NCBI RefSeq assembly: GCF_001571365.1
Contig: NZ_BCTQ01000005.1
Coordinates: 62,001-126,000 of the forward strand
DNA from: Achromobacter denitrificans NBRC 15125
GTDB taxonomy: Bacteria > Pseudomonadota > Gammaproteobacteria > Burkholderiales > Burkholderiaceae_B
Reading direction: 5' to 3'
Length of the DNA stretch: 64,000 nt
The position numbers were made by a program, and so were the translations under genes. Positions 36,027 through 44,371 of this stretch are shown here, piece after piece. Each line of letters starts with the position of its first letter. The first letter of the stretch is position 1. The notes under the pieces were generated by a model. It was given only the letters and a program-made list of their open reading frames with translations, was not told the origin of the DNA and searched no databases.

Positions 36027-36469
36027 TCATCACGACGCAACGCTCCCGCGCGGGCTATGTTTTCGACCTCGTCCTGACCGGCATCGGCTGGTTCGCCTTC
36101 GTCTACCTGTTCGGGGCGGGCATTCTCGCCATCCTGACCGATGCGGCGCAGGGCCCCGGCCTGTCGCCCTGGCCCGCCTTCGTGCCCACCATGCGCACGC
36201 TGTCCGGCTATGCCCTGCTGGCGGCGGCCAACGCCGTGGTGCTGGTGGCCTGGGCGATCTACAACCACCGCCGCTTTTCCGGCAAGGACCGCCGCAAGGC
36301 GATCAAGCCGCTGAGCGACCGCCGCCTGGCGCTCAGCTTCGCCCTCACGCCGGCGCAGCTCTCGCGCCTGCGGTCCACGCGCTGCGCCGTGATCCATCAC
36401 GGCGCGGAAGGGGAAATCACCGGGATCGAAAGCCGCAGTCCCTTCCTCAGCGCCTTGCAGGCAGGCTGA
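36023..36469 (+). CDS. pgaD: PgaD (BpsD), PNAG synthesis accessory membrane protein
   Basis: A 148-residue protein with two transmembrane helices (about 14-36 and 60-82, the second reading [18 protein letters not shown]), then a cytosolic [18 protein letters not shown] segment and a tail of about 45 residues. The topology and operon position (ATGA overlap with pgaC) identify it. PgaD is poorly conserved in sequence and forms a c-di-GMP-responsive complex with PgaC. Confidence 0.88.
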   Translation: MIITTQRSRAGYVFDLVLTGIGWFAFVYLFGAGILAILTDAAQGPGLSPWPAFVPTMRTLSGYALLAAANAVVLVAWAIYNHRRFSGKDRRKAIKPLSDRRLALSFALTPAQLSRLRSTRCAVIHHGAEGEITGIESRSPFLSALQAG

Positions 36470-36485
36470 GGCAACCGAGGCGGAA

Positions 36486-36509
36486 CGGGCGGGACCGCGG
36501 TCCCGCCCG
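36486..36509. terminator. Hairpin between pgaD and convergent fsr
   Basis: Fully palindromic CGGGCGGGACC (36486-36496) and GGTCCCGCCCG (36499-36509) with a two-base centre, just after pgaD. Only a short T-run (CATTT) follows on the plus strand. It probably insulates the two convergent units. Confidence 0.5.
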
Positions 36510-36516
36510 CTGCATT

Positions 36517-37767
36517 TCAGGCGCGCGCCTTCTCGACATTGGGCAGCAGGATCGCCACCACGCCCAGCAAGGGCAGATAGGCGCACACCTGGTACACGTA
36601 GCCGATGCTCGTGGCGTCCGCCAGCTTGCCCAGCGCGGCGGCGCCCACGCCGCCCATGCCGAAGGCGAAGCCGAAGAACAGGCCGGCGATCATGCCCACC
36701 TTGCCCGGCACCAGCTCCTGCGCGTAGACCACGATGGCCGAGAAGGCCGACGCGAGCACCATGCCGATGACCACCACCAGCGCGCCCGTCCAGAACAGGT
36801 TCGCGTACGGCAGCAGCAGCGTGAAAGGCGCCACGCCCAGGATCGACACCCAGATCACGATCTTGCGGCCGATGCGGTCGCCGACGGGGCCGCCCACCAC
36901 CGTGCCCACCGCCACCGCGGCCAGGAACAGGAACAGGTAGAGCTGCGCCTCGCGCACCGACAAGGCGAACTTGTCGATCAGATAGAACGTGAAATAGCTG
37001 TTCAGGCTGGCCAGGTAGAAATACTTGGAGAACACCAGCACGCCCAGCACGCCCAGGGCGATCCCCACCTGCCGGCGCGACAGGCCGTTGCCCGCCCCTT
37101 CGCGCCGCGCCTTGGGCTTGAGCCGGACGCGGTTGGCGCTGTACCAGCGCCCGATGCCCGTCAGCACCACGATGCCGAACAGCGCCGCCAGCGAAAACCA
37201 CGCCACGCTGCGCTGGCCGTGCGGAATGATGAACAGCGCGGCCAGCAGCGGCCCCAGCGCCGAACCCACGTTGCCGCCCACCTGGAAGAGCGACTGCGCC
37301 AGCCCGTGGCGGCCGCCCGAGGCCATGCGCGCCACGCGCGACGACTCCGGGTGGAATACCGAAGAGCCCGTGCCCACCAGCACGGCCGCCACCAGCAGCC
37401 AGCCGAACGACGGCGCGACCGACAGCATCAGCAGCCCCACCAGGGTGAAGCCCATGCCCACCGGCAGCGAATACGGCTTGGGGTTGCGGTCCGTATAGAA
37501 CCCGATGAACGGCTGCAGCAGCGAGGCCGCCAGCTGGTACACCAGCGTGATCAGCCCGATCTGCGCGAACGACAGGCTGAAGGAATCCTTCAGCATGGGG
37601 TAGATGGCCAACAGGATCGACTGGATCATGTCGTTCATCAGGTGCGCCACGCTGATCGCCCCCAGCACCTTGAAGGCGGTGGACGGATCCGAGGCGGCGG
37701 CCGCCGCGGGCGCGGGCGGGGCGGTACTGCCGTCGGCGACGGCGGCGGGAGTCTGGGCGGGAGTCAT
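36517..37767 (-). CDS. fsr: MFS transporter, fosmidomycin resistance protein (Fsr) type
   Basis: A 416-residue inner-membrane MFS protein with 12 helices. The Fsr hallmarks are ISVAHLMNDMIQSILLAIYPM at the start of TM1 and FQVGGNVGSALGPLLAAL around TM5. GSSVFHPESSRVARMASGGR lies between helices and is typical of this subfamily. The N-terminus is an Ala/Pro-rich extension of about 30 residues. ATG 37767 was chosen; the longer frame to 37878 runs through promoter sequence. It is divergent from an AraC regulator (167 bp), which probably controls it. True substrate unknown. Confidence 0.9.
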   Translation of the reverse strand: MTPAQTPAAVADGSTAPPAPAAAAASDPSTAFKVLGAISVAHLMNDMIQSILLAIYPMLKDSFSLSFAQIGLITLVYQLAASLLQPFIGFYTDRNPKPYSLPVGMGFTLVGLLMLSVAPSFGWLLVAAVLVGTGSSVFHPESSRVARMASGGRHGLAQSLFQVGGNVGSALGPLLAALFIIPHGQRSVAWFSLAALFGIVVLTGIGRWYSANRVRLKPKARREGAGNGLSRRQVGIALGVLGVLVFSKYFYLASLNSYFTFYLIDKFALSVREAQLYLFLFLAAVAVGTVVGGPVGDRIGRKIVIWVSILGVAPFTLLLPYANLFWTGALVVVIGMVLASAFSAIVVYAQELVPGKVGMIAGLFFGFAFGMGGVGAAALGKLADATSIGYVYQVCAYLPLLGVVAILLPNVEKARA

Positions 37768-37934
37768 GGTCTCTGGGGTTGGAAAGTATGGCCTGCCCGG
37801 CGCATGCGCCGGGACCTGTGGACAGTGTAGGAATCCGGCGCCGGCCCGATCTGCCAATTTTCGTCGTATAAATGACAAAATAGGCCCATCAGCCTTTTAG
37901 CGGCCTGCTCATCCTTACGCCGGAAGTGACAACC

Positions 37935-38744
37935 ATGCCCGCTCGCCCCGCCCCGCTCGACCCCGCCCGCAGCATCAATGCCCAGGACTACCAGGACAGG
38001 CCGCGCGTGGTCACGGCCATGGCCAAGGAATTCCCGGCCGGCACCCAGACGGGCACCCATTCCCACCCCCGCGCCCAGCTGATCTACGCCGTCGAGGGCA
38101 TCATGCGCGTCACCACCCCCAGCGGCTTCTGGGCCCTGCCCCCGCTGCGCGCGCTCTGGGTGCCGGCGGGCGTGCCGCACGGCGTGGACATGGTGGGCGC
38201 CGTCTCCATGCGCTCGCTCTATCTCCAGGCCGAGGTCGCCGGGCGCTACTGGCCGCAATGCCAGGTGATCGAGGTCAGCGGGCTGCTGCGCGAGCTGATC
38301 CTGGCGCTCACCGCGGAACCCATCGACTATCCGCTGGGCGGCCGCGCCGAGCAGATCGCCGCCCTGGCCCTGTCCGAGCTGTCGGCCGCCCGCGTCGCGC
38401 CCATCCAGATTCCCTGGCCGCGCGACCGGCGCCTGCAGACCATCTGCGCGGCGATCCTGGACCGGCCCGGCCTGCAGCGGGGCATCGAGGACTGGGGCAG
38501 CGAAGTCGGCGCCAGCGCCCGCACGCTCATCCGGCTGTTCCAGGCCGAGCTGGGCCTGAACTACCGCCAGTGGGTCCAGCAGGTGCGGCTGGCCGACGCC
38601 GTCTGCCGCCTGGCCCTGGGCGAGCCCATCGCGCGGATCGCCTCCGAGCTGGGCTATCGCAGCCCCAGCGCGTTCTCGGCCATGTTCCACCGCGCCCTGG
38701 GCGCTCCGCCCCAGCGCTACCTGCGGCCGCCCCCGAAGGGCTGA
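37935..38744 (+). CDS. AraC-family regulator (NimR-like, cupin N-domain)
   Basis: A 269-residue regulator. The N-terminal cupin (20-110) has TQTGTHSHPRAQLIYAVEG and ALWVPAGVPHGVDM. The AraC HTH domain (165-262) has EVGASARTLIRLFQAELGLN and IARIASELGYRSPSAFSAMF. The pattern resembles the NimR/YeaM group, regulators commonly set divergent to an MFS exporter, as here. The gap holds TTTTCGTC...GACAAAA (about 37857-37880), a possible operator. Start ATG 37935 has GGAAG 9 bases upstream; GTG 37926 is the alternative. Confidence 0.87.
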   Translation: MPARPAPLDPARSINAQDYQDRPRVVTAMAKEFPAGTQTGTHSHPRAQLIYAVEGIMRVTTPSGFWALPPLRALWVPAGVPHGVDMVGAVSMRSLYLQAEVAGRYWPQCQVIEVSGLLRELILALTAEPIDYPLGGRAEQIAALALSELSAARVAPIQIPWPRDRRLQTICAAILDRPGLQRGIEDWGSEVGASARTLIRLFQAELGLNYRQWVQQVRLADAVCRLALGEPIARIASELGYRSPSAFSAMFHRALGAPPQRYLRPPPKG

Positions 38745-38862
38745 GCCCCCGCGCCGCGGCAACCGGCCTTGCCGTTTGTCACGGCAGGCCATACAAGTTT
38801 GGTTACCGAAACCTTATTGCCCAGTGGGCGGTCTATACCGTTCTGTCCTAGAATCGCCAGCA

Positions 38863-41499
38863 ATGAGCTCCCCCCAGCAATCTCCCGCCACCCCGGGCGG
38901 CAAACCGGGTTTCCCCTGGAAACGACTTCTCGTCAAGACGGGCATCGCCGCCGCCGGCGCCGGCGTGTGCGGCGCCGTCCTGCTCGGCCTGGCGCTGGCC
39001 CTGGCCTGGCCCAGCCTGCCCGACCTGCATGCCATGACGGACTACCGCCCCCGGGTGCCGCTGCGCATCTATACGGCGGACAAGGTCCTGATCGGCGAAT
39101 ACGGCGAAGAGCACCGCAACGTGCTGCGTTTCGACGAAATCCCGCCCGTGATGCGCCAGGCGGTGCTGGCCGCCGAGGATGACCGCTTCTACAGCCACGG
39201 CGGCGTGGACTGGATGGGCGTGGCGCGCGCCGTGCTGACCAACATCGTCAAGCAGTCCAAGACCCAGGGCGGCAGCACGATCACCATGCAGGTGGCGCGC
39301 AACTTCTACCTGTCGTCGGAAAAGACCTATTCGCGCAAGCTCTACGAACTGCTGCTGACCTTCAAGATCGAATCTGAGCTCTCCAAGGACCAGATCCTGG
39401 AGCTCTACATGAACCAGATCTACCTGGGCCACCGCGCCTACGGCTTCGCCGCCGCCTCGCGCACCTATTTCGGCAAGCCCCTGTCCGAGGTGACCCCGGC
39501 CGAAGCCGCCATGCTGGCCGGCATCCCCAAGGCCCCCTCGCGCTTCAACCCCATCACCAACTTCCCGCGCGCCGAGATCCGCCAGCACTACGTGCTGGGC
39601 CGCATGAAGACGCTCGGCTACCTCACGCCCGAGCAGGCCGACGAGGCCCTCAAGCAGCGCCTGACCATCCGCGGCGCGGACGGCACGAGCGCGCGCGGCT
39701 TCGCCATCCACGGCGAATACCCCGCCGAACTCGCCCGCCAGTTGATGTACGGCGTGTTCCAGGAAGAAACCTATTCCAAGGGCATCGACGTCTACACGAC
39801 CATCGATTCCAAGGACCAGGAAGCCGCCTACCTCGCCGTGCGCGACGGCGTGCTGGACTACACGCGCCGCGCCCCCTACCCCGGCCCCGAAGACCAGATC
39901 GACCTGCCCGCCGACGTCGAAAAGGACCCGGCCGCGCTCGACGAGATCCTGGACGGCGTGCAGGAAAAGACGCCCGACAGCGAAGACCTGCTGACCGCCG
40001 TGGTGCTGGCCGCCAGCCCCACCGAAGTGACGCTGGCCCGCAGCGCGCGCGACATCATCACGATCTCCGACAAAAAGGCCCTGGCGGTCGTCGCCCGCGC
40101 GCTCAATCCCAAGGCGGCCGACGGCCAGCGCCTGCGCCGCGGCTCGGTGGTCTACCTGCACAAGAACGGCGACAACTGGGAAATCATCAACATGCCGGCG
40201 CTGCAGGCCGCGCTGGTGTCCATGGCGCCGCAAGACGGCGCCATCCGCGCCATGGTCGGCGGCTTCGACTACAACCGCGGCGGCTTCAACCGCGTCACCC
40301 AGGCATGGCGCCAGCCGGGCTCCAACATCAAGCCCTTCGTCTACGCGGCGGCGCTGGAGCGCGGCCTCACGCCGGCCACCCAGATCTCGGACCAGCCCTT
40401 CATGCTGACCGCCGAGCAGACCGGATCCAAGGCCTGGCAGCCCAAGAACGACGGCAACAAGTACGAGCCCATGCTGACGCTGCGCCAGGGCCTGGTGCGC
40501 TCCAAGAACATGGTGTCGATCCGCATCCTGCAGGCCATCACGCCGCAGTACGCGCAGGATTACCTCACCCGCTTCGGCTTCGATAAATCCCGCTGGCCGG
40601 CCGTGCTGCCGCTGGCGCTGGGCGCGGGCGGCGCCACGCCCTTGCAGGTCGTCAACGCCTACAGCGTGTTCGCCAATGGCGGCTACCGCGTCACGCCCTA
40701 CCTCGTGGACCACGTCACGGACCGTTCCGGCAACGTGCTGATGAAGACGCAACCCGTCGTGGCCGGCGACGAGCAGGCCCGCGCGATCGACCCGCGCACC
40801 GCCTGGGTCATGGACGACATCCTGCGCGGCGTCACCGTCAACGGCACGGCAGCCCGGGCGCACCAGGTGCTCAAGCGCAACGACGTGGGCGGTAAGACCG
40901 GCACCACCAACGAGGCCGTGGACGTCTGGTTCTCCGGGTTCACGCCCGCGCTGGCCACCACCGTGTGGATGGGCTTCGACCAGCCGCGCTCGCTGGGCAC
41001 CAACGAGTTCGGCAGCGGCCTGGCCCTGACCACCTGGCTGGACTACATGCAGCCGGCGCTCAAGGGCATTCCCGAAAGCAAGCCCGCGGCGCGCCCCGAC
41101 GGGCTGCTGGTGGACAACGGCGAATACTATTTCGCGGAGTTCCCGCCGGGCCAGGCCGTGGCCTCGCTGGACCTGTCCTCGGGCGACGCCCTGACGGATT
41201 TCCTGAACAACAACCGCTCGACGGACGGCGTGGATACCTCGGTCAAGCCGCTGCCGCCCGCTGGCGGGTTCGTGCCGCCCTCGGACGGGGCCACGCCGCC
41301 TGCCGGTGGCGCCCTGCCGCCCGACGCGCCGCTGCAGACGCCGCAGGCGCTGCCCATTCCGGTGCCCCGCGCCGACAGCGCGCCGGCCGGCAACGCGCCG
41401 TTCTTCCCGCCCATCCCCGTGCCGCGCGTCGAGGCCGACGCGCCGGCGCAGTCCGGCGCGGTCAACGGCGCCGTCGCGGTCCCCGCCCGGCCGCTCTAG
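38863..41499 (+). CDS. mrcA: Penicillin-binding protein 1A (bifunctional)
   Basis: An 878-residue class A PBP for peptidoglycan polymerisation and cross-linking. A TM helix lies at about 25-48. The GT51 domain (60-235) has AAEDDRFYSHGG and GGSTITMQVARNFYLS. The transpeptidase domain (about 430-720) has the active SNIK box, RSKNMVS and KTGTT. The C-terminal 80-residue tail is Pro-rich and low complexity. Start ATG 38863 matches PBP1A N-termini. The usual divergent pil genes are not here; an AraC gene lies upstream. Confidence 0.95.
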   Translation: MSSPQQSPATPGGKPGFPWKRLLVKTGIAAAGAGVCGAVLLGLALALAWPSLPDLHAMTDYRPRVPLRIYTADKVLIGEYGEEHRNVLRFDEIPPVMRQAVLAAEDDRFYSHGGVDWMGVARAVLTNIVKQSKTQGGSTITMQVARNFYLSSEKTYSRKLYELLLTFKIESELSKDQILELYMNQIYLGHRAYGFAAASRTYFGKPLSEVTPAEAAMLAGIPKAPSRFNPITNFPRAEIRQHYVLGRMKTLGYLTPEQADEALKQRLTIRGADGTSARGFAIHGEYPAELARQLMYGVFQEETYSKGIDVYTTIDSKDQEAAYLAVRDGVLDYTRRAPYPGPEDQIDLPADVEKDPAALDEILDGVQEKTPDSEDLLTAVVLAASPTEVTLARSARDIITISDKKALAVVARALNPKAADGQRLRRGSVVYLHKNGDNWEIINMPALQAALVSMAPQDGAIRAMVGGFDYNRGGFNRVTQAWRQPGSNIKPFVYAAALERGLTPATQISDQPFMLTAEQTGSKAWQPKNDGNKYEPMLTLRQGLVRSKNMVSIRILQAITPQYAQDYLTRFGFDKSRWPAVLPLALGAGGATPLQVVNAYSVFANGGYRVTPYLVDHVTDRSGNVLMKTQPVVAGDEQARAIDPRTAWVMDDILRGVTVNGTAARAHQVLKRNDVGGKTGTTNEAVDVWFSGFTPALATTVWMGFDQPRSLGTNEFGSGLALTTWLDYMQPALKGIPESKPAARPDGLLVDNGEYYFAEFPPGQAVASLDLSSGDALTDFLNNNRSTDGVDTSVKPLPPAGGFVPPSDGATPPAGGALPPDAPLQTPQALPIPVPRADSAPAGNAPFFPPIPVPRVEADAPAQSGAVNGAVAVPARPL

Positions 41500-41533
41500 C
41501 GGCTGGCGCGGCGCGCCGCGCAGGCGGGCTCCC

Positions 41534-42235
41534 TCAGGCTTCGGTCACGACCTCTCGCGGCCAGGCCTGCAGCGATTCCAGCTCCAGGAAGGTGAAGTAG
41601 CCCGACTGCCAGCCCTCGGTGTCGATGTGGTACACGTTGCCCAGCACCAGCGGCGCGGCCACCGGGGTATGGCCCGCCACCACCGCCCGCACGCCCTGGA
41701 TGCCGGTCCTGTCCATCTGCCGCAGGCGCTCCCGCGACCACTGGCAGGCCGCGCTGGTGCGACTGTAGCGGTCCTGCAGCGCGGATTCCAGCCGCGGCCA
41801 GAACAGCACCGGGCAATCCGCATGCAAGAGGCCCACGGCGCCGGCCGAGGTCTCGACCTCGATGGCGATGGGCAACCGGGCGAACGCCTCGGCGTAGACT
41901 TGCTGCCGCTCCGGCGGCAGGTCCAGGAACCAGCCGCCGCCGTAGCCGCGCCAGTTCTCCACGTCCACCCGCCCCGTGCGCACGTGGCGGATCGCGTAGT
42001 CCTCGTGGTTGCCCTGCACCGCATAAAACCAGGGGCGGGCCAGCCAATCCAGCGCGGCCTCGCTCTCGGGGCCGCGGTCCACCAGGTCGCCTACCGAGAA
42101 CAGGCGATCCCGGGAGGGCTCGAAGCCCAACTGGCCCAGGCTGTCCTCCAGGCGGGAAAAATGGCCGTGCAAGTCGCCCACCGCGAAATCGCGGCCATGC
42201 TCGTTGCGCGGAACTTTGAGAAAACGCTGCTCCAT
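41534..42235 (-). CDS. Metallophosphoesterase, PP2A-like (PphA/PrpA type)
   Basis: A 233-residue protein with the full PPP-family signature: FAVGDLHGHF, SVGDLVDRGP, VQGNHEDYA, LHADCPV and VVAGHTPV. The size and spacing match bacterial serine/threonine phosphatases such as PphA; symmetrical Ap4A hydrolase is longer and less similar. Protein phosphatase activity is therefore likely, with substrate unknown. It is convergent with mrcA and 183 bp from the divergent PepSY gene. Confidence 0.88.
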   Translation of the reverse strand: MEQRFLKVPRNEHGRDFAVGDLHGHFSRLEDSLGQLGFEPSRDRLFSVGDLVDRGPESEAALDWLARPWFYAVQGNHEDYAIRHVRTGRVDVENWRGYGGGWFLDLPPERQQVYAEAFARLPIAIEVETSAGAVGLLHADCPVLFWPRLESALQDRYSRTSAACQWSRERLRQMDRTGIQGVRAVVAGHTPVAAPLVLGNVYHIDTEGWQSGYFTFLELESLQAWPREVVTEA

Positions 42236-42342
42236 GATGCGGAACTACCACCGTGTCTATGCTCGATACTTCTTTTTAACCCGCTTTCGATCCGTCCCCA
42301 TGACCATCCGATTTCCCCCGGAAAAATTACGTGACGAGAATC

Positions 42343-42360
42343 GATATTATTCGTGATAAT
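42343..42360. promoter_or_regulatory. Possible Fur box upstream of PepSY gene
   Basis: GATATT, ATTCGT, GATAAT in an AT-rich stretch 58 bp upstream of the start, with a further GAGAAT at 42336-42341. Against the 19-bp Fur consensus it agrees at about 11 positions, so it is a weak but plausible site. Iron regulation would fit a PepSY-TM protein, many of which are ferric-reductase-like and associated with siderophore uptake. Confidence 0.4.
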
Positions 42361-42418
42361 GTTCCAACTTTCCCTACTCGCGGCTTAAAGGGCCGCGTGA
42401 ATCGCCCCTGCCCGCTCC

Positions 42419-43594
42419 ATGACAGCCGCGTCCACCATCAAAACCTGGTATCTCGTCCATAAATGGACCAGCCTGGTCTGCACGATCTTCCTGCTCATCA
42501 TCTGTCTGACCGGGTTGCCCTTGGTGTTCCATCATGAGATCGAACACTGGCTGGACGACGGCAAACCGTTGTCGGACGTGCCCGCCTCGACCCCGCCCGC
42601 CCACCTCGACAAGCTGGTCGGCACCGCCCTCGCCATGTATCCGGGCGAAGTCGTCGATTACCTGTACTTCGATCCCGACGAGCCCCAGGTCTACGTGGGC
42701 ATGGCGAAAAAGCCCGGCGACGGCCAGGCGTCCGGCCATGCCGTGCGCATGGACGGCCGCACCGGCGACGTGCTGCTGGACGGCCCGCCCTACACCCAGG
42801 ACCGCTTCTCCTTCATGGGCATCATGCTGGCCCTGCACGTGGATCTGTTCGCCGGCCTGCCGGGCGAATTGTTCCTGGGCTTCATGGGCCTGCTGTTCTG
42901 CGTGGCCATCGTCTCCGGCGTCGTGCTCTACGGCCCCTTCATGAAGAAGCTGGAATTCGGCACGGTGCGCGCCAGCCGCTCCACCCGCCTGAAGTGGCTG
43001 GACCTGCACAATCTGCTGGGCATCGTGACCCTGGTGTGGGCCTTCGTGGTGGGCGTCACGGGCGTGATCAACGAACTGTCCACGCCGCTCTTCCGCCTGT
43101 GGCAGTCCACCGAGCTGGTGCGCATCCTGGAGCCCTACAAGGGCGCGGGCGTGCCCACCGAACTGGCCTCGGCCCAGCTCGCCGCCGACACGGCCCGCAA
43201 GGCCATGCCCGACAGCGAAGTCTCTTTCATCTCCTTCCCGGGCAACGCCTTCGGCAGCCCCCACCACTACATCGCCTGGATGCGCGGCGACTCGCCGCTG
43301 ACCTCGCGCCTGAACACGCCCGTCCTGGTGGACGGCAAGACCGGCGAACTGACGACCGTGGCGCGCATGCCCTGGTACCTGACCGCGCTGGAACTCTCGC
43401 GTCCGCTGCACTTCGGCGACTACGCCGGCATGCCTTTGAAGATCATCTGGGCGCTGCTGGACGTCATCACCATCATCGTCCTGGTCAGCGGCCTCTATCT
43501 CTGGCTGGCGCGCCGCCGCGCCACCGAGGCGCGCATCGCCGAGCTCGTGCGCAAACACCAGGCCGCCGCCCTCCCCGACAGGACGCCCGCATGA
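42419..43594 (+). CDS. PepSY domain-containing membrane protein
   Basis: A 391-residue inner-membrane protein of the PepSY-TM class. TM1 (about 13-35) is followed by a periplasmic PepSY region (50-130), then TM helices at about 150-172 and 195-220, a second periplasmic stretch (230-345) and a last helix (about 350-370). The start MTAASTIKTWYLVHKWTSLV and the WHKW/HxxLG-type motifs (LDLHNLLGIVTL, LHVDLFAGLPG) resemble this family, which often acts in ferric siderophore reduction. The stop overlaps the next small ORF start as ATGA. Confidence 0.88.
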   Translation: MTAASTIKTWYLVHKWTSLVCTIFLLIICLTGLPLVFHHEIEHWLDDGKPLSDVPASTPPAHLDKLVGTALAMYPGEVVDYLYFDPDEPQVYVGMAKKPGDGQASGHAVRMDGRTGDVLLDGPPYTQDRFSFMGIMLALHVDLFAGLPGELFLGFMGLLFCVAIVSGVVLYGPFMKKLEFGTVRASRSTRLKWLDLHNLLGIVTLVWAFVVGVTGVINELSTPLFRLWQSTELVRILEPYKGAGVPTELASAQLAADTARKAMPDSEVSFISFPGNAFGSPHHYIAWMRGDSPLTSRLNTPVLVDGKTGELTTVARMPWYLTALELSRPLHFGDYAGMPLKIIWALLDVITIIVLVSGLYLWLARRRATEARIAELVRKHQAAALPDRTPA

Positions 43595-43800
43595 CCAAAT
43601 CGACCCGAGGTTTCCTGTTCGTATGGGGCTGGCCGATCGTGCTGGGCGTGCTCAGCGTGTTCGGCCTGATGGCCGCCCTGCTCGGCACGGGCGGCTGGCA
43701 CTGGGCGTCCTGGGCCGCCCTGGCCCTCCTGCTGGCAGTGATCGTGCGCTACTGGGCATTCCCGCGTAGGATGGGTGGAGCGCGAGAGTTCTTAAGCTAG
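43591..43800 (+). CDS. Small membrane protein downstream of PepSY gene, 3' end inside repeat copy B
   Basis: A 69-residue protein with two hydrophobic helices (about 8-30 and 36-53). It is translationally coupled to the PepSY gene (ATGA) and resembles the small partner proteins commonly found after PepSY-TM genes. Its last 12 residues (RRMGGAREFLS and stop) are read from the 184-bp element, since the frame here passes the element's TAG out of frame. Before the insertion the protein probably had a different C-terminus. Confidence 0.75.
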   Translation: MTKSTRGFLFVWGWPIVLGVLSVFGLMAALLGTGGWHWASWAALALLLAVIVRYWAFPRRMGGAREFLS

Positions 43801-43949
43801 AACACGGCTGCCCAGCGCGCGAAACCCATGCGGCCATGGGCAGACGGTGCTTGGCATCGGCCGGAAAACAATCGATTGCGGCAGCATGGGTTGCGCGCGC
43901 TGGGCAATGGCGTTCTTCTGCCGAAAATCTCGCGCTCCACCCATCCTAC
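43766..43949. repeat. 184-bp palindromic element, copy B
   Basis: Same ends as copy A (GTAGGATGGGT / ACCCATCCTAC) and the same length. Left arm GGAGCGCGAGAGTTCTTAAG and its partner near the right end are nearly complementary. The internal pair ACCCATGC / GCATGGGT is conserved. It overlaps the 3' end of the small membrane protein gene and starts the tandem B-C-D array. Confidence 0.9.
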
Positions 43950-43976
43950 AAACGTTTCCGGGTCCGGCGCCAGCCA

Positions 43977-44160
43977 GTAGGATGGGTGCAGCGCGAGAGT
44001 TCTTAAGCCAGAACACGGCTGCCCAGCGCGCGAAACCCATGCGGCCATGAGCCGATTGTGCCTCGCATCGGCCGGAAAACAAGCGATTGCGGCAGCATGG
44101 GTTGCGCGCGCTGGGCGATTGCTTTCTTGGGCCGAAAATCTCGCGCTCCACCCATCCTAC
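43977..44160. repeat. 184-bp palindromic element, copy C
   Basis: Ends and length identical to copies A and B. Separated from B by 27 bp (43950-43976, starting AAACGTTTCCGGGTCCGGCG) that resemble the 3' end of the neighbouring aldo/keto reductase gene. C is much closer in sequence to D than to B or A, indicating a recent tandem duplication. Confidence 0.9.
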
Positions 44161-44187
44161 AAACGTTTCCGGGTCCGGCGCCAGCCA

Positions 44188-44371
44188 GTAGGATGGGTGC
44201 AGCGCGAGAGTTCTTAAGCCAGAACACGGCTGCCCAGCGCGCGAAACCCATGCGGCCATGAGCCGATTGTGCCTCGCATCCGCCGGAAAACAAGCGATTG
44301 CGGCAGCATGGGTTTCGCGCGCTCGGCAATGGCGTTCTTCTGCCGGAATTCTCGCGCTCTACCCATCCTAC
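44188..44371. repeat. 184-bp palindromic element, copy D
   Basis: Same ends and length. The 27-bp spacer before it (44161-44187) is identical to the B-C spacer. Its right terminal repeat provides the TAG stop of the aldo/keto reductase gene (44368-44370, minus strand). B, C and D repeat with an exact 211-bp period. Confidence 0.9.

Noticed and set aside
43792-44259. Minus- and plus-strand ORFs inside the repeat array
   Set aside because: They are repeated in every copy, contain no known domain and arise from the element sequence.
43766-44371. CRISPR array
   Set aside because: Repeats are 184 bp and self-complementary with identical 27-bp spacers, no cas genes nearby; the structure is a tandem duplication.
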